Part shown: piece after piece, positions 34,117 to 42,555 of the stretch
Numbering within the stretch: position 1 is the first letter of the stretch
Layout: each line of letters starts with the position of its first letter
Source of the DNA: an uncultured Christensenella sp.
Lineage (GTDB): Bacteria > Bacillota > Clostridia > Christensenellales > Pumilibacteraceae
Assembly (NCBI GenBank): GCA_910579205.1
Contig: CAJTTD010000009.1
Location: 1-64,000, forward strand
Reading direction: 5' to 3'
DNA length: 64,000 nucleotides
Made by a program: the position numbers and the translations under genes
The notes under the pieces: generated by a model
What the model saw: only the letters and a program-made list of their open reading frames with translations
Told to the model about the DNA's origin: nothing
Databases searched by the model: none

Positions 34117-34857
34117 CTACAAAGTCAATATCTCCGGTTCGCCGTCGGTTATGATGACAGTGTTTTCGTAGTGCGCCGCTTTGCTTTTGTCCGATGTTCG
34201 GACCGTCCAGCCGTCGCGCTCGCAGTACACTCGCCAGCTCCCCGCGGTTATCATCGGCTCGACCGCTATGCACAGTCCCGATCTTAACGGTGCGCCCGTG
34301 CCGCGCTTGCCGAAGTTGGGAACTTCGGGCGGTTCGTGCATTTTGTGCCCGATACCGTGTCCCGTCAACGCCCGCACCACGCCGTAGCCGTGCAGCTCCG
34401 TATAGAGCTGGACTGCGTACGATATGTCGCCGACATGCCCGCCCGCTTTCGCGTACTCCATGCCCGCGAAAAACGCCGCTTTCGCCGCGGCTATGAGCGC
34501 TGCGTCTTGTTCGGACACGTTGCCCACCGCGAAAGTTCGCGCCGCGTCGCTTTGATATCCGTTTAAAAGTGCGGTAATGTCTACAGACACTATGTCGCCG
34601 TCTTTAACTACTTGCAACGACGGGATACCGTGTACCACTACGTCGTTTACCGATATGCAAGAAGCGTTGGGATAACCGTGAAAACCTTTGGACGACGGCG
34701 TTGCGCCCATACTGCGTATCGTTTCTTCCACCACCGCGTCGATCTCGAGAGTGGTTACGCCCGCTTTTATGAACCGTTCCGCCGCGTCGAGCGCCGCCTT
34801 TACGACTTTGCCCGCCGCGCGCATTCCTTCGCGGTCGCTGTCGGTTTTGACGATCAT
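34117..34857 (-). CDS. map: Type I methionine aminopeptidase
   Basis: A 246-aa metalloenzyme that removes the initiator methionine. Metal ligands are seen in order: His in KGFHGYPNASCIS (about 58), Asp in VSVDITALLNGYQSDAARTF (about 94 and 105), His in GHGIGHKMHEPPEVPNFG (about 168-178), and Glu in CIAVEPMIT (about 202). The start overlaps the adk stop (ATGA). Full length. Confidence 0.95.
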   Translation of the reverse strand: MIVKTDSDREGMRAAGKVVKAALDAAERFIKAGVTTLEIDAVVEETIRSMGATPSSKGFHGYPNASCISVNDVVVHGIPSLQVVKDGDIVSVDITALLNGYQSDAARTFAVGNVSEQDAALIAAAKAAFFAGMEYAKAGGHVGDISYAVQLYTELHGYGVVRALTGHGIGHKMHEPPEVPNFGKRGTGAPLRSGLCIAVEPMITAGSWRVYCERDGWTVRTSDKSKAAHYENTVIITDGEPEILTL

Positions 34858-35471
34858 TTAAGCGCTGCCTCTATATCCGCGTTTACTCGGTCTATCGACT
34901 GCATGCCGTCTATCGTTTTGAGCACGCCGCGCGCTTTGTAGTATTCGACGAGCGGTGCGGTCTGTTCGCCGTAAACCTTGAGGCGGTTTTCTACGACTTC
35001 GCGCTTATCGTCGTCGCGTATAACAAGCGTATCGCCGCATTCCTTGCACTTGCCGTCGGGCGCTGCGTCCACGCTTGTCGAGTACCCGCACTTGGGACAG
35101 ACCCTGCGGCTCGCCATTCTGTCGGCAAGTTTGTTAAGGTCGGTCTCGAGGAACAACGCTACGTCGATATTTACTATCTTGGAAAGCGCGTCCGCTTGCG
35201 GTTCGGTTCTGGGGAAGCCGTCGAGCAAAAATCCGTTTTTGCAGTCGGGCTTTTCCATCCGATCCTTAAGAAGAGCTACCACAAGTTCGTCGGGAACAAG
35301 CTTGCCCGCGTCCATGTACGCTTTGGCTTGCTTGCCAAGTTCCGTGCCGAGCTTGATGTTTTCTCTGAGTATGTCGCCCGTGGATATGTGGGGCAGCGCG
35401 TGAGCTTTGCATATGAGCGCGGCTTGCGTGCCTTTGCCCGATCCGGGCGCTCCCATGATTATGAGATTCAT
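34854..35471 (-). CDS. adk: Adenylate kinase
   Basis: A 205-aa enzyme converting ATP + AMP to two ADP. The P-loop is MGAPGSGKGTQA (6-17), the NMP-binding segment is HISTGDILRENI, and the hinge is DGFPRTEPQAD. The LID carries a zinc site with CPKCG and CKECG, typical of Firmicutes. A block of tandem repeats fills the gap to secY upstream, unlike the tight spacing elsewhere in the cluster. Confidence 0.96.
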   Translation of the reverse strand: MNLIIMGAPGSGKGTQAALICKAHALPHISTGDILRENIKLGTELGKQAKAYMDAGKLVPDELVVALLKDRMEKPDCKNGFLLDGFPRTEPQADALSKIVNIDVALFLETDLNKLADRMASRRVCPKCGYSTSVDAAPDGKCKECGDTLVIRDDDKREVVENRLKVYGEQTAPLVEYYKARGVLKTIDGMQSIDRVNADIEAALK

Positions 35472-35486
35472 TTTGACTCCTTTCCC

Positions 35487-35532
35487 CCTACTTCTTTTGA
35501 AAAAGAAGTAGGCAAGAAAACTTTAAGCGAAT
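35487..35532 (+). repeat. Hairpin repeat, inverted copy at 30213-30257
   Basis: CCTACTTCTTTT and AAAAGAAGTAGG (35487-35512) form a near-perfect hairpin directly before the first tandem unit. Together with the following segment it is repeated in inverse orientation beyond the terminator of the cluster. Confidence 0.8.
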
Positions 35533-35850
35533 TAGTTGATGGGTGGTTATTGTTTCCTCGCCTTTCCGCATTGTGCTTTTGCTAACGTAGTTGGCAAGTA
35601 AACTTTAAGCAGTGTTGTGGTGATTGTTGTTTCCTCGCCTTTCCGCATTGTGCTTTCGCAATTGTAGTAGGCAAGTAAACTTTAAGCAGTGTTGTGTTGT
35701 GGTGATTGTTGTTTCCTCGCCTTTCCGCATTGTACTTTTGCTAACGTAGTTGGCAAGTAAACTTTAAGCGTTGTTGTGTTGTGGTGGTTATTGTTTCCTC
35801 GCCTTTCCGCATTGTGCATTCGCTATTGTAGTAAGCAAGATAACTTTGAA
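35508..35850. repeat. Tandem repeat, four units of 77-82 bp plus a partial unit
   Basis: Units start at 35508, 35587, 35664 and 35746 (79, 77, 82 and 82 bp), with a degraded fifth from 35828. Each has a GGCAAGTAAACTTTAAGC-type head, a TGTTGTG-rich variable stretch, and a constant TTTCCTCGCCTTTCCGCATT block. Unit lengths are not multiples of three and no frame runs through, so it is noncoding. It fills the secY-adk gap and would be transcribed in the cluster mRNA. Confidence 0.9.
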
Positions 35851-35896
35851 TTATGTTGTCTTGTTATAGCTGTCGTTGCTCAACGCTCGGCTGCTA

Positions 35897-37204
35897 TTAC
35901 TTTAAGAAGCCCTTATACTGCTTCATCATGAGCAAGCTTTGCAGTTGCTTATCGAACTCGAGCGCGACCGAAACAACGATCAACATACCCGTGGCGGAAA
36001 ACGCGTTTACAAGCGTTGTTTCCTTTAGGACTGCCGCGAAAACGACCGACGGCACGAGGGCGATAAACGCCAAGAAGATCGCGCCGAACAACGTCAAGCG
36101 TTTGGATATTCGCGACAGATACTCTGTTGTAGGCTTGCCCGGGCGTATGCCGTTGATAAAGCCGCCGTACTGCTGTATGTTGCGCGAGATGTCCTCGGGG
36201 TTGAACTGTATTTGTGCGTAAAAGTACGAGAAGAACAGAATGAGCAATGCTACGAGTATCGCGTATATCCACGTTCCCGCGCCCAGCCATTTCATCCACC
36301 AAGCGTAGAAAGAACTGTTGGGAGCAAAGAGCTGCGCTATCATTTGCGGGAATGTGATTATTGCCGTCGCGAATATTATGGGAAGAACGCCGCTCGCATT
36401 CACCTTGACGGGGATATACGTGCTTTGTCCGCCGTACTGTTTTCTGCCTTTTATCTGCTTGGCGTACTGAACGGGTACGCGGCGCTCCGCAAGGTCTACA
36501 AATACTATGAGAAGGAACACCGCCACTACCATTACCGCAAAGCCGACAAGCTCCCAGATCGCCGTCTCCTTGCCGCCGAAAGCTTCTTGGAACTTAGCGA
36601 CGACCGCAATGCCCGCAGACGATACTATACCGACGAATATGAGCAAGCTTATGCCGTTGCCTACGCCGTAATCGGTGATTCGTTCGCCCAACCACATGGT
36701 GAGCATAGAGCCGGTGATCATGATAACGCATACGAACATGCCTATCACCCAGTTTTGCGTCATCGGTCCGAATACATTGGTGGACAGCGCGCCCGCTTGA
36801 GCATACGACACCGTTACGCCTATAGACTGAGCCAATGCAAGCGCGATGGTGATATATCGCGTGATCTGCGTGATCTTCTTTTTGCCCTCGTCGCCTTGCT
36901 TTTGGTACTCTTGCAAGCGCGGGATGGCGACCGTCAATAACTGCAGAATAATAGATGCGTTGATATAAGGTGTGATACCGATCGCGAACAGGGCGCCGTT
37001 TCTGAGTGCGTTACCCGTTATACCGCTCAACAAGCCCAACAGCGAATCGGGATTGTTGGCAAGCTCATTGGCATACACCGCGGCATCGATACCCGGAACG
37101 GGTATCCAGCACCCCAATCGGTAAATAAACAGAAGCGCGAGCGTGATCAAGATCTTCGTTCGTACTTCTTTGTTTTTGAAAGCGTTTTTAAGCGTTTCAA
37201 ACAT
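35897..37204 (-). CDS. secY: Protein translocase subunit SecY
   Basis: A 435-aa channel protein of the Sec translocon with ten membrane helices. Signatures include LIFYRLGC-like LLFIYRLGCWIPVPGID (about 19-35), the plug region after it, and GIRPGKPTTEYL (about 350-361) before the last helices. The start overlaps the rplO stop by 8 nt. Complete length. Confidence 0.97.
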   Translation of the reverse strand: MFETLKNAFKNKEVRTKILITLALLFIYRLGCWIPVPGIDAAVYANELANNPDSLLGLLSGITGNALRNGALFAIGITPYINASIILQLLTVAIPRLQEYQKQGDEGKKKITQITRYITIALALAQSIGVTVSYAQAGALSTNVFGPMTQNWVIGMFVCVIMITGSMLTMWLGERITDYGVGNGISLLIFVGIVSSAGIAVVAKFQEAFGGKETAIWELVGFAVMVVAVFLLIVFVDLAERRVPVQYAKQIKGRKQYGGQSTYIPVKVNASGVLPIIFATAIITFPQMIAQLFAPNSSFYAWWMKWLGAGTWIYAILVALLILFFSYFYAQIQFNPEDISRNIQQYGGFINGIRPGKPTTEYLSRISKRLTLFGAIFLAFIALVPSVVFAAVLKETTLVNAFSATGMLIVVSVALEFDKQLQSLLMMKQYKGFLK

Positions 37205-37646
37205 TTGTAGTTTCTACCTTGCCGCCCGCTTTCTCTATTTTCTCTTTTGCCGATGCGGTGAACTTCGCCGCCTTGACCGTAAGTTTTTTGGTGAGTTCGC
37301 CGTCGCCAAGAACTTTAAGTCCGTAGTCTTCCACTTTTTTGACAAGCCCCGCGGCGACCAAAAGCTTAAGGTCTACAACGGTGCCGTCGTCAAACACGTT
37401 GAGCTTATCGATATTGATGACCGAAAACTCTTTCTTGAACTTATTGTTAAAGCCGCGTTTGGGGAGTCTGCGCAAAAGCGTGATCTGTCCGCCCTCAAAG
37501 CCGGGACGAACGCCGCCGCCGCTGCGCGCCCATTGACCTTTATGACCTTTGCCCGACGTTTTGCCGAGACCCGATCCGATGCCGCGACCCAAGCGCTTCT
37601 TTTTGGTACGCGCGCCGTCTGCGGGCATAAGTGAATGCATTTTCAT
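37197..37646 (-). CDS. rplO: 50S ribosomal protein L15
   Basis: A 149-aa protein. The Gly/Arg-rich N-terminus KRLGRGIGSGLGKTSGKGHK (18-37) and the GFEGGQITLLRRLPKRGF segment (about 50-67) are diagnostic. It overlaps secY, the usual arrangement. Confidence 0.97.
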   Translation of the reverse strand: MKMHSLMPADGARTKKKRLGRGIGSGLGKTSGKGHKGQWARSGGGVRPGFEGGQITLLRRLPKRGFNNKFKKEFSVINIDKLNVFDDGTVVDLKLLVAAGLVKKVEDYGLKVLGDGELTKKLTVKAAKFTASAKEKIEKAGGKVETTNV

Positions 37647-37720
37647 AATATTTTACCTCCGAAAGGATCTTCCGCGCGTCCGCCGTTCTCACCGAACGAC
37701 AACGGCAACGTTACGATCTC

Positions 37721-37915
37721 TTATGCTTCCGTTACCGATACCAAGTGGCTGACCGTGTTGATCATTCCGCGCATGGCGGGGGTGTCCGCCACGGTAACCG
37801 ATTGATGAAGCTTTCTAAGTCCCAATGCTTCGACAGTGCGCTGTTGTTTTTCCAAACGTCCCGCAGGACTTTTTACAAGCTCGACGCGAAGCTGTTTTTC
37901 TGTCTTTTTCGCCAT
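37721..37915 (-). CDS. rpmD: 50S ribosomal protein L30
   Basis: A 64-aa protein of the bacterial L30 family: LRVELVKSPAGRLEKQQRTV (9-28), then LGLRKLHQSVTVADTPAMRG. It lies between rpsE and rplO with normal order. Confidence 0.94.
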   Translation of the reverse strand: MAKKTEKQLRVELVKSPAGRLEKQQRTVEALGLRKLHQSVTVADTPAMRGMINTVSHLVSVTEA

Positions 37916-37949
37916 TATTGCAAACGACCTCCTGTCTTAGTGCGTTGGC

Positions 37950-38474
37950 TCAGCCCAAGATCTGCTCGACGGTCTTTCCGCGCATGGCGGCTACTTCGTC
38001 GATAGTGCGCAGGCTTTCGAGCGCGTTCATCGTAGCTTTTACAACGTTGATGGGGTTGCGCGAACCGTAGCATTTTGTAGTGATGTTGTTAACGCCGCAA
38101 AGCTCCAAAACCGCGCGAACGCTGCCGCCGGCAATAACGCCTCGACCTTCGGGAGCGGGACGGAGCAATACTTTACTGCACGAAAACTCGCCCACGGTCT
38201 CATGCGGAATGGCTGTACCGTTGAGAGATATCTTTTTCATATTGCGACGCGCGGCTTGCTCGGCTTTTTTTATCGCCTCGGGAACTTCCGTGGCTTTGCC
38301 CATGCCGACGCCTACTCTGCCCTTGCCGTCTCCGGCAACGACGAGCGCGGCGAAGCTGCTGTTTCTGCCGCCCTTAACGACCTTGCTGACGCGTTTGGTG
38401 CTGACGAGCTTGGTCTTGATGCCGTCGTCTACAACGTCTTTTTCTCTTTTCTTTTTAAAATCTTCGCGTGCCAT
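37950..38474 (-). CDS. rpsE: 30S ribosomal protein S5
   Basis: A 174-aa protein important for translational accuracy. The double-stranded RNA-binding fold begins KLVSTKRVSKVVKGGRNSSF (about 22-41), followed by VGVGMGKATEVPEAIKKA and APEGRGVIAGGSVRAVLELC. Normal length. Confidence 0.97.
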   Translation of the reverse strand: MAREDFKKKREKDVVDDGIKTKLVSTKRVSKVVKGGRNSSFAALVVAGDGKGRVGVGMGKATEVPEAIKKAEQAARRNMKKISLNGTAIPHETVGEFSCSKVLLRPAPEGRGVIAGGSVRAVLELCGVNNITTKCYGSRNPINVVKATMNALESLRTIDEVAAMRGKTVEQILG

Positions 38475-38483
38475 GATTCGCTC

Positions 38484-38846
38484 CTAGAATTTTAATCCGG
38501 CAGTACGTGCCGCATCCGCCAAAGCCTTTACTCTACCCGTGTACAGATATCCGCCGCGGTCGAAAACGACTTCGGTAATGCCGTTTTTCTGCGCTTTTTC
38601 GGCGACGTCCTTACCGACGAATTCGGCTTTCTGCGTCTTGGTTTTGCCTTTGAGATCAACGCCCTTGATAAGCGTACCCGACGATGCGAGCGTTACGCCC
38701 TTCTCGTCGTCTATCAACTGCGCGTAGATGTGATTTGTAGAGCGGTAAACCGAAAGACGGGGGCGCGCCGCCGTGCCTTTTACGGTATGGCGAAGGCGCT
38801 TATGCCGATGCATACGAATTTTGTTTTTGTCTATCTTCTTGATCAT
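38484..38846 (-). CDS. rplR: 50S ribosomal protein L18
   Basis: A 120-aa 5S rRNA-binding protein. LRHTVKGTAARPRLSVYRST (18-37) and the C-terminal FDRGGYLYTGRVKALADAAR are conserved. It lies 12 nt after rplF. Confidence 0.97.
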   Translation of the reverse strand: MIKKIDKNKIRMHRHKRLRHTVKGTAARPRLSVYRSTNHIYAQLIDDEKGVTLASSGTLIKGVDLKGKTKTQKAEFVGKDVAEKAQKNGITEVVFDRGGYLYTGRVKALADAARTAGLKF

Positions 38847-38857
38847 ATGCCACTCTC

Positions 38858-39403
38858 CTATTTCTTACCCGCGGTCTTAGCCTCTTTGCGGAGGACGACC
38901 TCGTTGCTGTAATGCATACCGTAACCGTGATACGGCTCGACGGGACGCTTGGCTTTGATCTGAGCCGCGACTTCGCCGACTTGCTCTTTGTCGATACCGC
39001 TGACCACTATGGTAAGCGTATCGGGGCAAGTAATGGTTATGCCTTGGGGTATCGCGTATTCTACGGGCTTGGAGTATCCGATGTTCATGACGAGCTTGTT
39101 GCCCGTAACCGCCACCTTGTAACCTACACCCGCCACAATGACCGTTTTGGTAAAGGGGTTCTGTACGCCAGCCACCATATTGGCTATGAGCTGTCTGTAC
39201 AGACCGTGGTATGCGCGCGTTTGCTTAAGCTCGTTGGCGCGTTCCACATTGACCACGCCGTCGCCGATAACTACTTTGATATCGGAAGATTTGATCTCTT
39301 GCTTAAGCTCGCCGAGCTTGCCTTTTACGGTAACGATGCTGTTGTCGAACGCCACCGTAACGCCCGCGGGAACATCTATGTGTTTTCTGCCTATTCTCGA
39401 CAT
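38858..39403 (-). CDS. rplF: 50S ribosomal protein L6
   Basis: A 181-aa protein with two L6 domains. It begins MSRIGRKHIDVPAGVTVAFD and carries the C-terminal signature PVEPYHGYGMHYSNEVV (about 152-168). Confidence 0.97.
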   Translation of the reverse strand: MSRIGRKHIDVPAGVTVAFDNSIVTVKGKLGELKQEIKSSDIKVVIGDGVVNVERANELKQTRAYHGLYRQLIANMVAGVQNPFTKTVIVAGVGYKVAVTGNKLVMNIGYSKPVEYAIPQGITITCPDTLTIVVSGIDKEQVGEVAAQIKAKRPVEPYHGYGMHYSNEVVLRKEAKTAGKK

Positions 39404-39412
39404 AGATACCTC

Positions 39413-39811
39413 CTACCACACGTAGGCGAGAACTTCGCCGCCCACTTTGAGTTCGCGCGCCTTTTTGTCGGTCATTACGCCGCGGGATGTGGATATGATA
39501 GCTATACCGTATCCGCCGAGCACCTTGGGAAGGTCCTCGCAGCCGCAGTAAACACGCAGACCGGGTTTGCTGATGCGCTTAAGATTGGTTATCGCGTTGC
39601 GATTGGAATCGCCGTACTTGAGTACCACTTTTATGTTGCTGTGTCCGTTCTCTTCCGTAACGTCCGCAGATGTAACAAAACCTTCATCGACAAGAATGTC
39701 AACAATGGACTTTTTCATTTTGGACGTAGGTATGGACACCGTATCGTGCCGCGCGGTGATGGCGTTACGAATTCTCGTAAGCAAATCCGCGATAGGATCT
39801 GTTGTAACCAT
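39413..39811 (-). CDS. rpsH: 30S ribosomal protein S8
   Basis: A 132-aa primary 16S-binding protein. It begins MVTTDPIADLLTRIRNAITA and ends with the conserved GVMTDKKARELKVGGEVLAY segment. Confidence 0.97.
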   Translation of the reverse strand: MVTTDPIADLLTRIRNAITARHDTVSIPTSKMKKSIVDILVDEGFVTSADVTEENGHSNIKVVLKYGDSNRNAITNLKRISKPGLRVYCGCEDLPKVLGGYGIAIISTSRGVMTDKKARELKVGGEVLAYVW

Positions 39812-39824
39812 AGTTTATACCTCC

Positions 39825-40010
39825 TTACCAGCTCGACTTCTTTACGCCGGGGATCTCTCCCTTGTACGCAAGTTCGCGAAAGCAAATTCTGCATATGCCG
39901 TACTTTTTAAGAACGGAATGCGGACGGCCGCAAATACTGCAACGCGTGTACGCGCGGGTGCTGTACTTGGGCGTTCTTTGCTGTTTATTGATCATCGCCT
40001 TTTTAGCCAT
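39825..40010 (-). CDS. rpsN: 30S ribosomal protein S14, type Z
   Basis: A 61-aa zinc-binding form: CSICGRPHSV and CRICFRELA supply two CxxC pairs. The short zinc form is usual in Gram-positive bacteria. Confidence 0.96.
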   Translation of the reverse strand: MAKKAMINKQQRTPKYSTRAYTRCSICGRPHSVLKKYGICRICFRELAYKGEIPGVKKSSW

Positions 40011-40020
40011 AATTCACTCC

Positions 40021-40647
40021 TTAATTTTTGAAGGGCATACCGAGCTTGGTAAGCAACAACTTAGCGTCCTCGTCCGTCTGCGCCGTAGTTACAACGTCAA
40101 CGTCGAAGCCGCGGATCTTTTCTATAAGTTCGTATGCGATCTCGGGGAATATAGTCTGATCTTTGATACCCAGCGCATAATTGCCGCGACCGTCAAACGA
40201 TTTGCCCGATATTCCGCGGAAGTCTCTTACGCGCGGAAGAGCTATCGAGACGAGCCTGTCTATAAACTCGTAAGCCATTTCGCCGCGAAGCGTAACTTTT
40301 ATCGCTATGGACTGACCTTCGCGAAGCTTGAAGTTACTGACCGACTTTTTGGCTTTTACGAGAACGCTCTTTTGTCCCGCGATCGCCTCAAGCTCGGCTT
40401 GCGCGAGCTGGATGCTCTTGGAATTGTCTTTGATGTCGCCTAACCGCATGTTGAGAACTACTTTCTCTACTCTCGGCACCTGGTTCACGTTTTTGTAGCC
40501 GCGCTCTTTCATGAGTTGCGGTACTATCTCGGTGCGATAGCGGCGACGGAGGCGGTAACGCTCCGGATTGTTCGATTTTACGGGCGCGCCGCTCGCTTTT
40601 GCGGCTTTGCTTTCGCTCGCCTTGGCTTTGGTCGCTTTTTCTGCCAT
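40021..40647 (-). CDS. rplE: 50S ribosomal protein L5 with N-terminal extension
   Basis: A 208-aa 5S rRNA-binding protein, about 30 residues longer than usual because of a Lys/Ala/Ser-rich N-terminus (MAEKATKAKASESKAAKASG). The core begins at NPERYRLRRRYRTEIVPQLM. The AAGGAG-preceded ATG supports the long form. The rest is standard (GDIKDNSKSIQLAQAELEAI; IFPEIAYELIEKIRGFDVDV). Confidence 0.95.
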   Translation of the reverse strand: MAEKATKAKASESKAAKASGAPVKSNNPERYRLRRRYRTEIVPQLMKERGYKNVNQVPRVEKVVLNMRLGDIKDNSKSIQLAQAELEAIAGQKSVLVKAKKSVSNFKLREGQSIAIKVTLRGEMAYEFIDRLVSIALPRVRDFRGISGKSFDGRGNYALGIKDQTIFPEIAYELIEKIRGFDVDVVTTAQTDEDAKLLLTKLGMPFKN

Positions 40648-40653
40648 TACCCT

Positions 40654-41205
40654 TTACTCCTTACTTGTTTTACCGTCCGACTCTTCGCCGACGGGAACTT
40701 CTTTGGTTGCCGTCTTTTTGGCGGCGGGTTTTTTCGCGGTCTTCTTTACCGTCGTTTTTTCTTCCGCCGTTTCGGGCGCGGCGACGGTTTCGGACTCTTG
40801 CTCTTTTACTTCGGCTTCGGCATTGGCTTTAGTCGTTTTTTTAGCTTTTTTGTCCGCTTTTTTCTTGGTCTTTTCGGCTTTGAGCGCCGCGTCGAGGCTG
40901 GCTTCGCACTTGGCGCATATGCGCGCGTTTTTGCCGTCTATAACTTGATGGCGTACGCGCACGCTCTTTCCGCACGACGGGCATACGATCTGAACGTTGC
41001 TCACGTCGATGGGAGCTTCGACCTTCTTTTTGCCCGACTGTTCGTTTGCCGAACGCGCTTTGTAGTGGTGCGTAGCAATGTTTATGCCCTCTACCAATAC
41101 TTTTCCGCTTTTGGGATCGGTGGCAAGTATTTTGCCCGTTTTGCCCTTATCCTTGCCGGTCAAAACTTTTACGTTATCGCCTTTTCTGACATTGAGGTTT
41201 TTCAT
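40654..41205 (-). CDS. rplX: 50S ribosomal protein L24 with long C-terminal tail
   Basis: A 183-aa protein; usual L24 is about 100-105. Residues 1-105 are a normal KOW-type L24 (VRKGDNVKVLTGKDKGKTGK, 6-25; zinc-type CPSCG and CAKC). From about 110 the chain continues as a low-complexity tail of Lys, Ala, Glu and Thr (KKTAKKPAAKKTATK). No frameshift or second domain is seen; the tail may be disordered and RNA-binding. Confidence 0.94.
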   Translation of the reverse strand: MKNLNVRKGDNVKVLTGKDKGKTGKILATDPKSGKVLVEGINIATHHYKARSANEQSGKKKVEAPIDVSNVQIVCPSCGKSVRVRHQVIDGKNARICAKCEASLDAALKAEKTKKKADKKAKKTTKANAEAEVKEQESETVAAPETAEEKTTVKKTAKKPAAKKTATKEVPVGEESDGKTSKE

Positions 41206-41218
41206 TTCCGATCCTCCG

Positions 41219-41587
41219 TTACAGCACTTCGGGCGCCAAAGATATTATCTTTGTGAAGTCGCGGTCGCGCAGCTCGCGGGCTATCGGTCCGAAGATACGC
41301 GTGCCGCGGGGCTGTTTTTGATTGTCTATTATAACTGCTGCGTTGTCGTCGAAACGGATATGCGAACCGTCGGGACGGTTTACGCCTTGGTGAGTGCGCA
41401 CTATGACAGCCTTTACGACGTCGCCTTTTTTAACGGTGCCGCCGGGCTGCGCCGATTTGACGGAAGCCGTGATTATATCGCCGATATTGCCGCTTCTGCG
41501 GAACGAACCGCCCATGACCTGTATGCACATGATCTCTTTCGCGCCCGTGTTGTCGGCGACTTTAAGATACGATTGAGGTTGTACCAT
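41219..41587 (-). CDS. rplN: 50S ribosomal protein L14
   Basis: A 122-aa protein at the subunit interface. SYLKVADNTGAKEIMCIQVM (6-25) and the C-terminal GPIARELRDRDFTKIISLAP are conserved. Confidence 0.97.
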   Translation of the reverse strand: MVQPQSYLKVADNTGAKEIMCIQVMGGSFRRSGNIGDIITASVKSAQPGGTVKKGDVVKAVIVRTHQGVNRPDGSHIRFDDNAAVIIDNQKQPRGTRIFGPIARELRDRDFTKIISLAPEVL

Positions 41588-41617
41588 GATTTACTCCTTA
41601 ACGCTTGTCTCTGCGTC

Positions 41618-41878
41618 TTATTTTGCTTTCTCGACGATACGCTGTACGCGCCAGCATTTGTCTTTGGAAATGGGACGCGTTTCTACGATCTCCACTTTGT
41701 CGCCTACGCCGCACTCGTTGTTCTCGTCGTGCGCTTTGAAGCGCTTGGTACGGGTAACCGTCTTTTTGTAAAGCGGGTGCTTGTACTTTTCGATGACGTT
41801 TACCACTACCGTTTTATCCATTTTGCTCGATACGACCACGCCTTCGCGCGTCTTTCTCTCGTTACGCTCGGTACCCAT
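41618..41878 (-). CDS. rpsQ: 30S ribosomal protein S17
   Basis: An 86-aa OB-fold protein. REGVVVSSKMDKTVVVNVIE (11-30) and VGDKVEIVETRPISKDKCWR are diagnostic. It shares one base with the end of rpmC. Confidence 0.97.
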   Translation of the reverse strand: MGTERNERKTREGVVVSSKMDKTVVVNVIEKYKHPLYKKTVTRTKRFKAHDENNECGVGDKVEIVETRPISKDKCWRVQRIVEKAK

Positions 41879-42087
41879 TACTTGGCCTCCTTGCCGGCGC
41901 GGAGTTCGCGCTCTCTTATGACCGTTTTAACGCGCGCAATATCGCGTCTTACGTTTTGGATCTGCATGGGATTTGCAAGCTGACCCGTCGCGTGGGAAAA
42001 CCGAAGATTGAACAGTTCGGTTTTGAGCGACGCGAGCTTCTGCTGCAATTCCTCGTCTTTCAACTCATGAACTTTTTCTTTCATCAT
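41878..42087 (-). CDS. rpmC: 50S ribosomal protein L29
   Basis: A 69-aa helical hairpin protein near the exit tunnel: LKDEELQQKLASLKTELFNL (9-28), RFSHATGQLANPMQI. The start overlaps the rplP stop (ATGA). Confidence 0.96.
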   Translation of the reverse strand: MMKEKVHELKDEELQQKLASLKTELFNLRFSHATGQLANPMQIQNVRRDIARVKTVIRERELRAGKEAK

Positions 42088-42554
42088 TCGACCTCCTTAA
42101 CTTCGTCGGCGGAAACCGCGTTTTCGGTCGCAACTTGCTGTTCGGCTTCTTCCTTCTTTACTATTTTGCAGCGCACGGGAAGCTTATAGGACGACAAGCG
42201 CAACGCTTCGCGCGCTACCGCGTCCGATACGCCCGCTATCTCGAACATGACCGTGCCGGGTCTTACTACAGCCGCCCAGTATTCGGGCGCGCCTTTACCG
42301 CTACCCATACGGGTGTCGGCGGGCTTTTTGGAGTACGGTTTGTGCGGGAATATGCATATCCATACTTTGCCGCCGCGCTTGGTGTAACGCGTCATGGCTA
42401 CACGAGCTGCTTCTATCTGGTTGGAAGTGATACGACCGGGATCCATGCTCACAAGCGCGTATTCGCCGTAAGCGATGGTGTTGCCGCGCGTGGCTTTGCC
42501 CTTCATTCTTCCGCGTTGAACTCTGCGGTGCTTTACTTTATTGGGCGCTAACAT
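42084..42554 (-). CDS. rplP: 50S ribosomal protein L16 with acidic C-terminal extension
   Basis: A 156-aa protein near the peptidyl-transferase centre. KVKHRRVQRGRMKGKATRGN (6-25) and RMGSGKGAPEYWAAVVRPGT are conserved. The last 20 residues (EEAEQQVATENAVSADEVKE) extend beyond the usual length of about 140. Confidence 0.96.
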   Translation of the reverse strand: MLAPNKVKHRRVQRGRMKGKATRGNTIAYGEYALVSMDPGRITSNQIEAARVAMTRYTKRGGKVWICIFPHKPYSKKPADTRMGSGKGAPEYWAAVVRPGTVMFEIAGVSDAVAREALRLSSYKLPVRCKIVKKEEAEQQVATENAVSADEVKEVE

Positions 42555-42555
42555 A

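Noticed and set aside
35487..35850. Tandem units between secY and adk as a CRISPR array.
   Set aside because: Units are nearly identical over their whole length with no unique spacers, and no cas gene is nearby.
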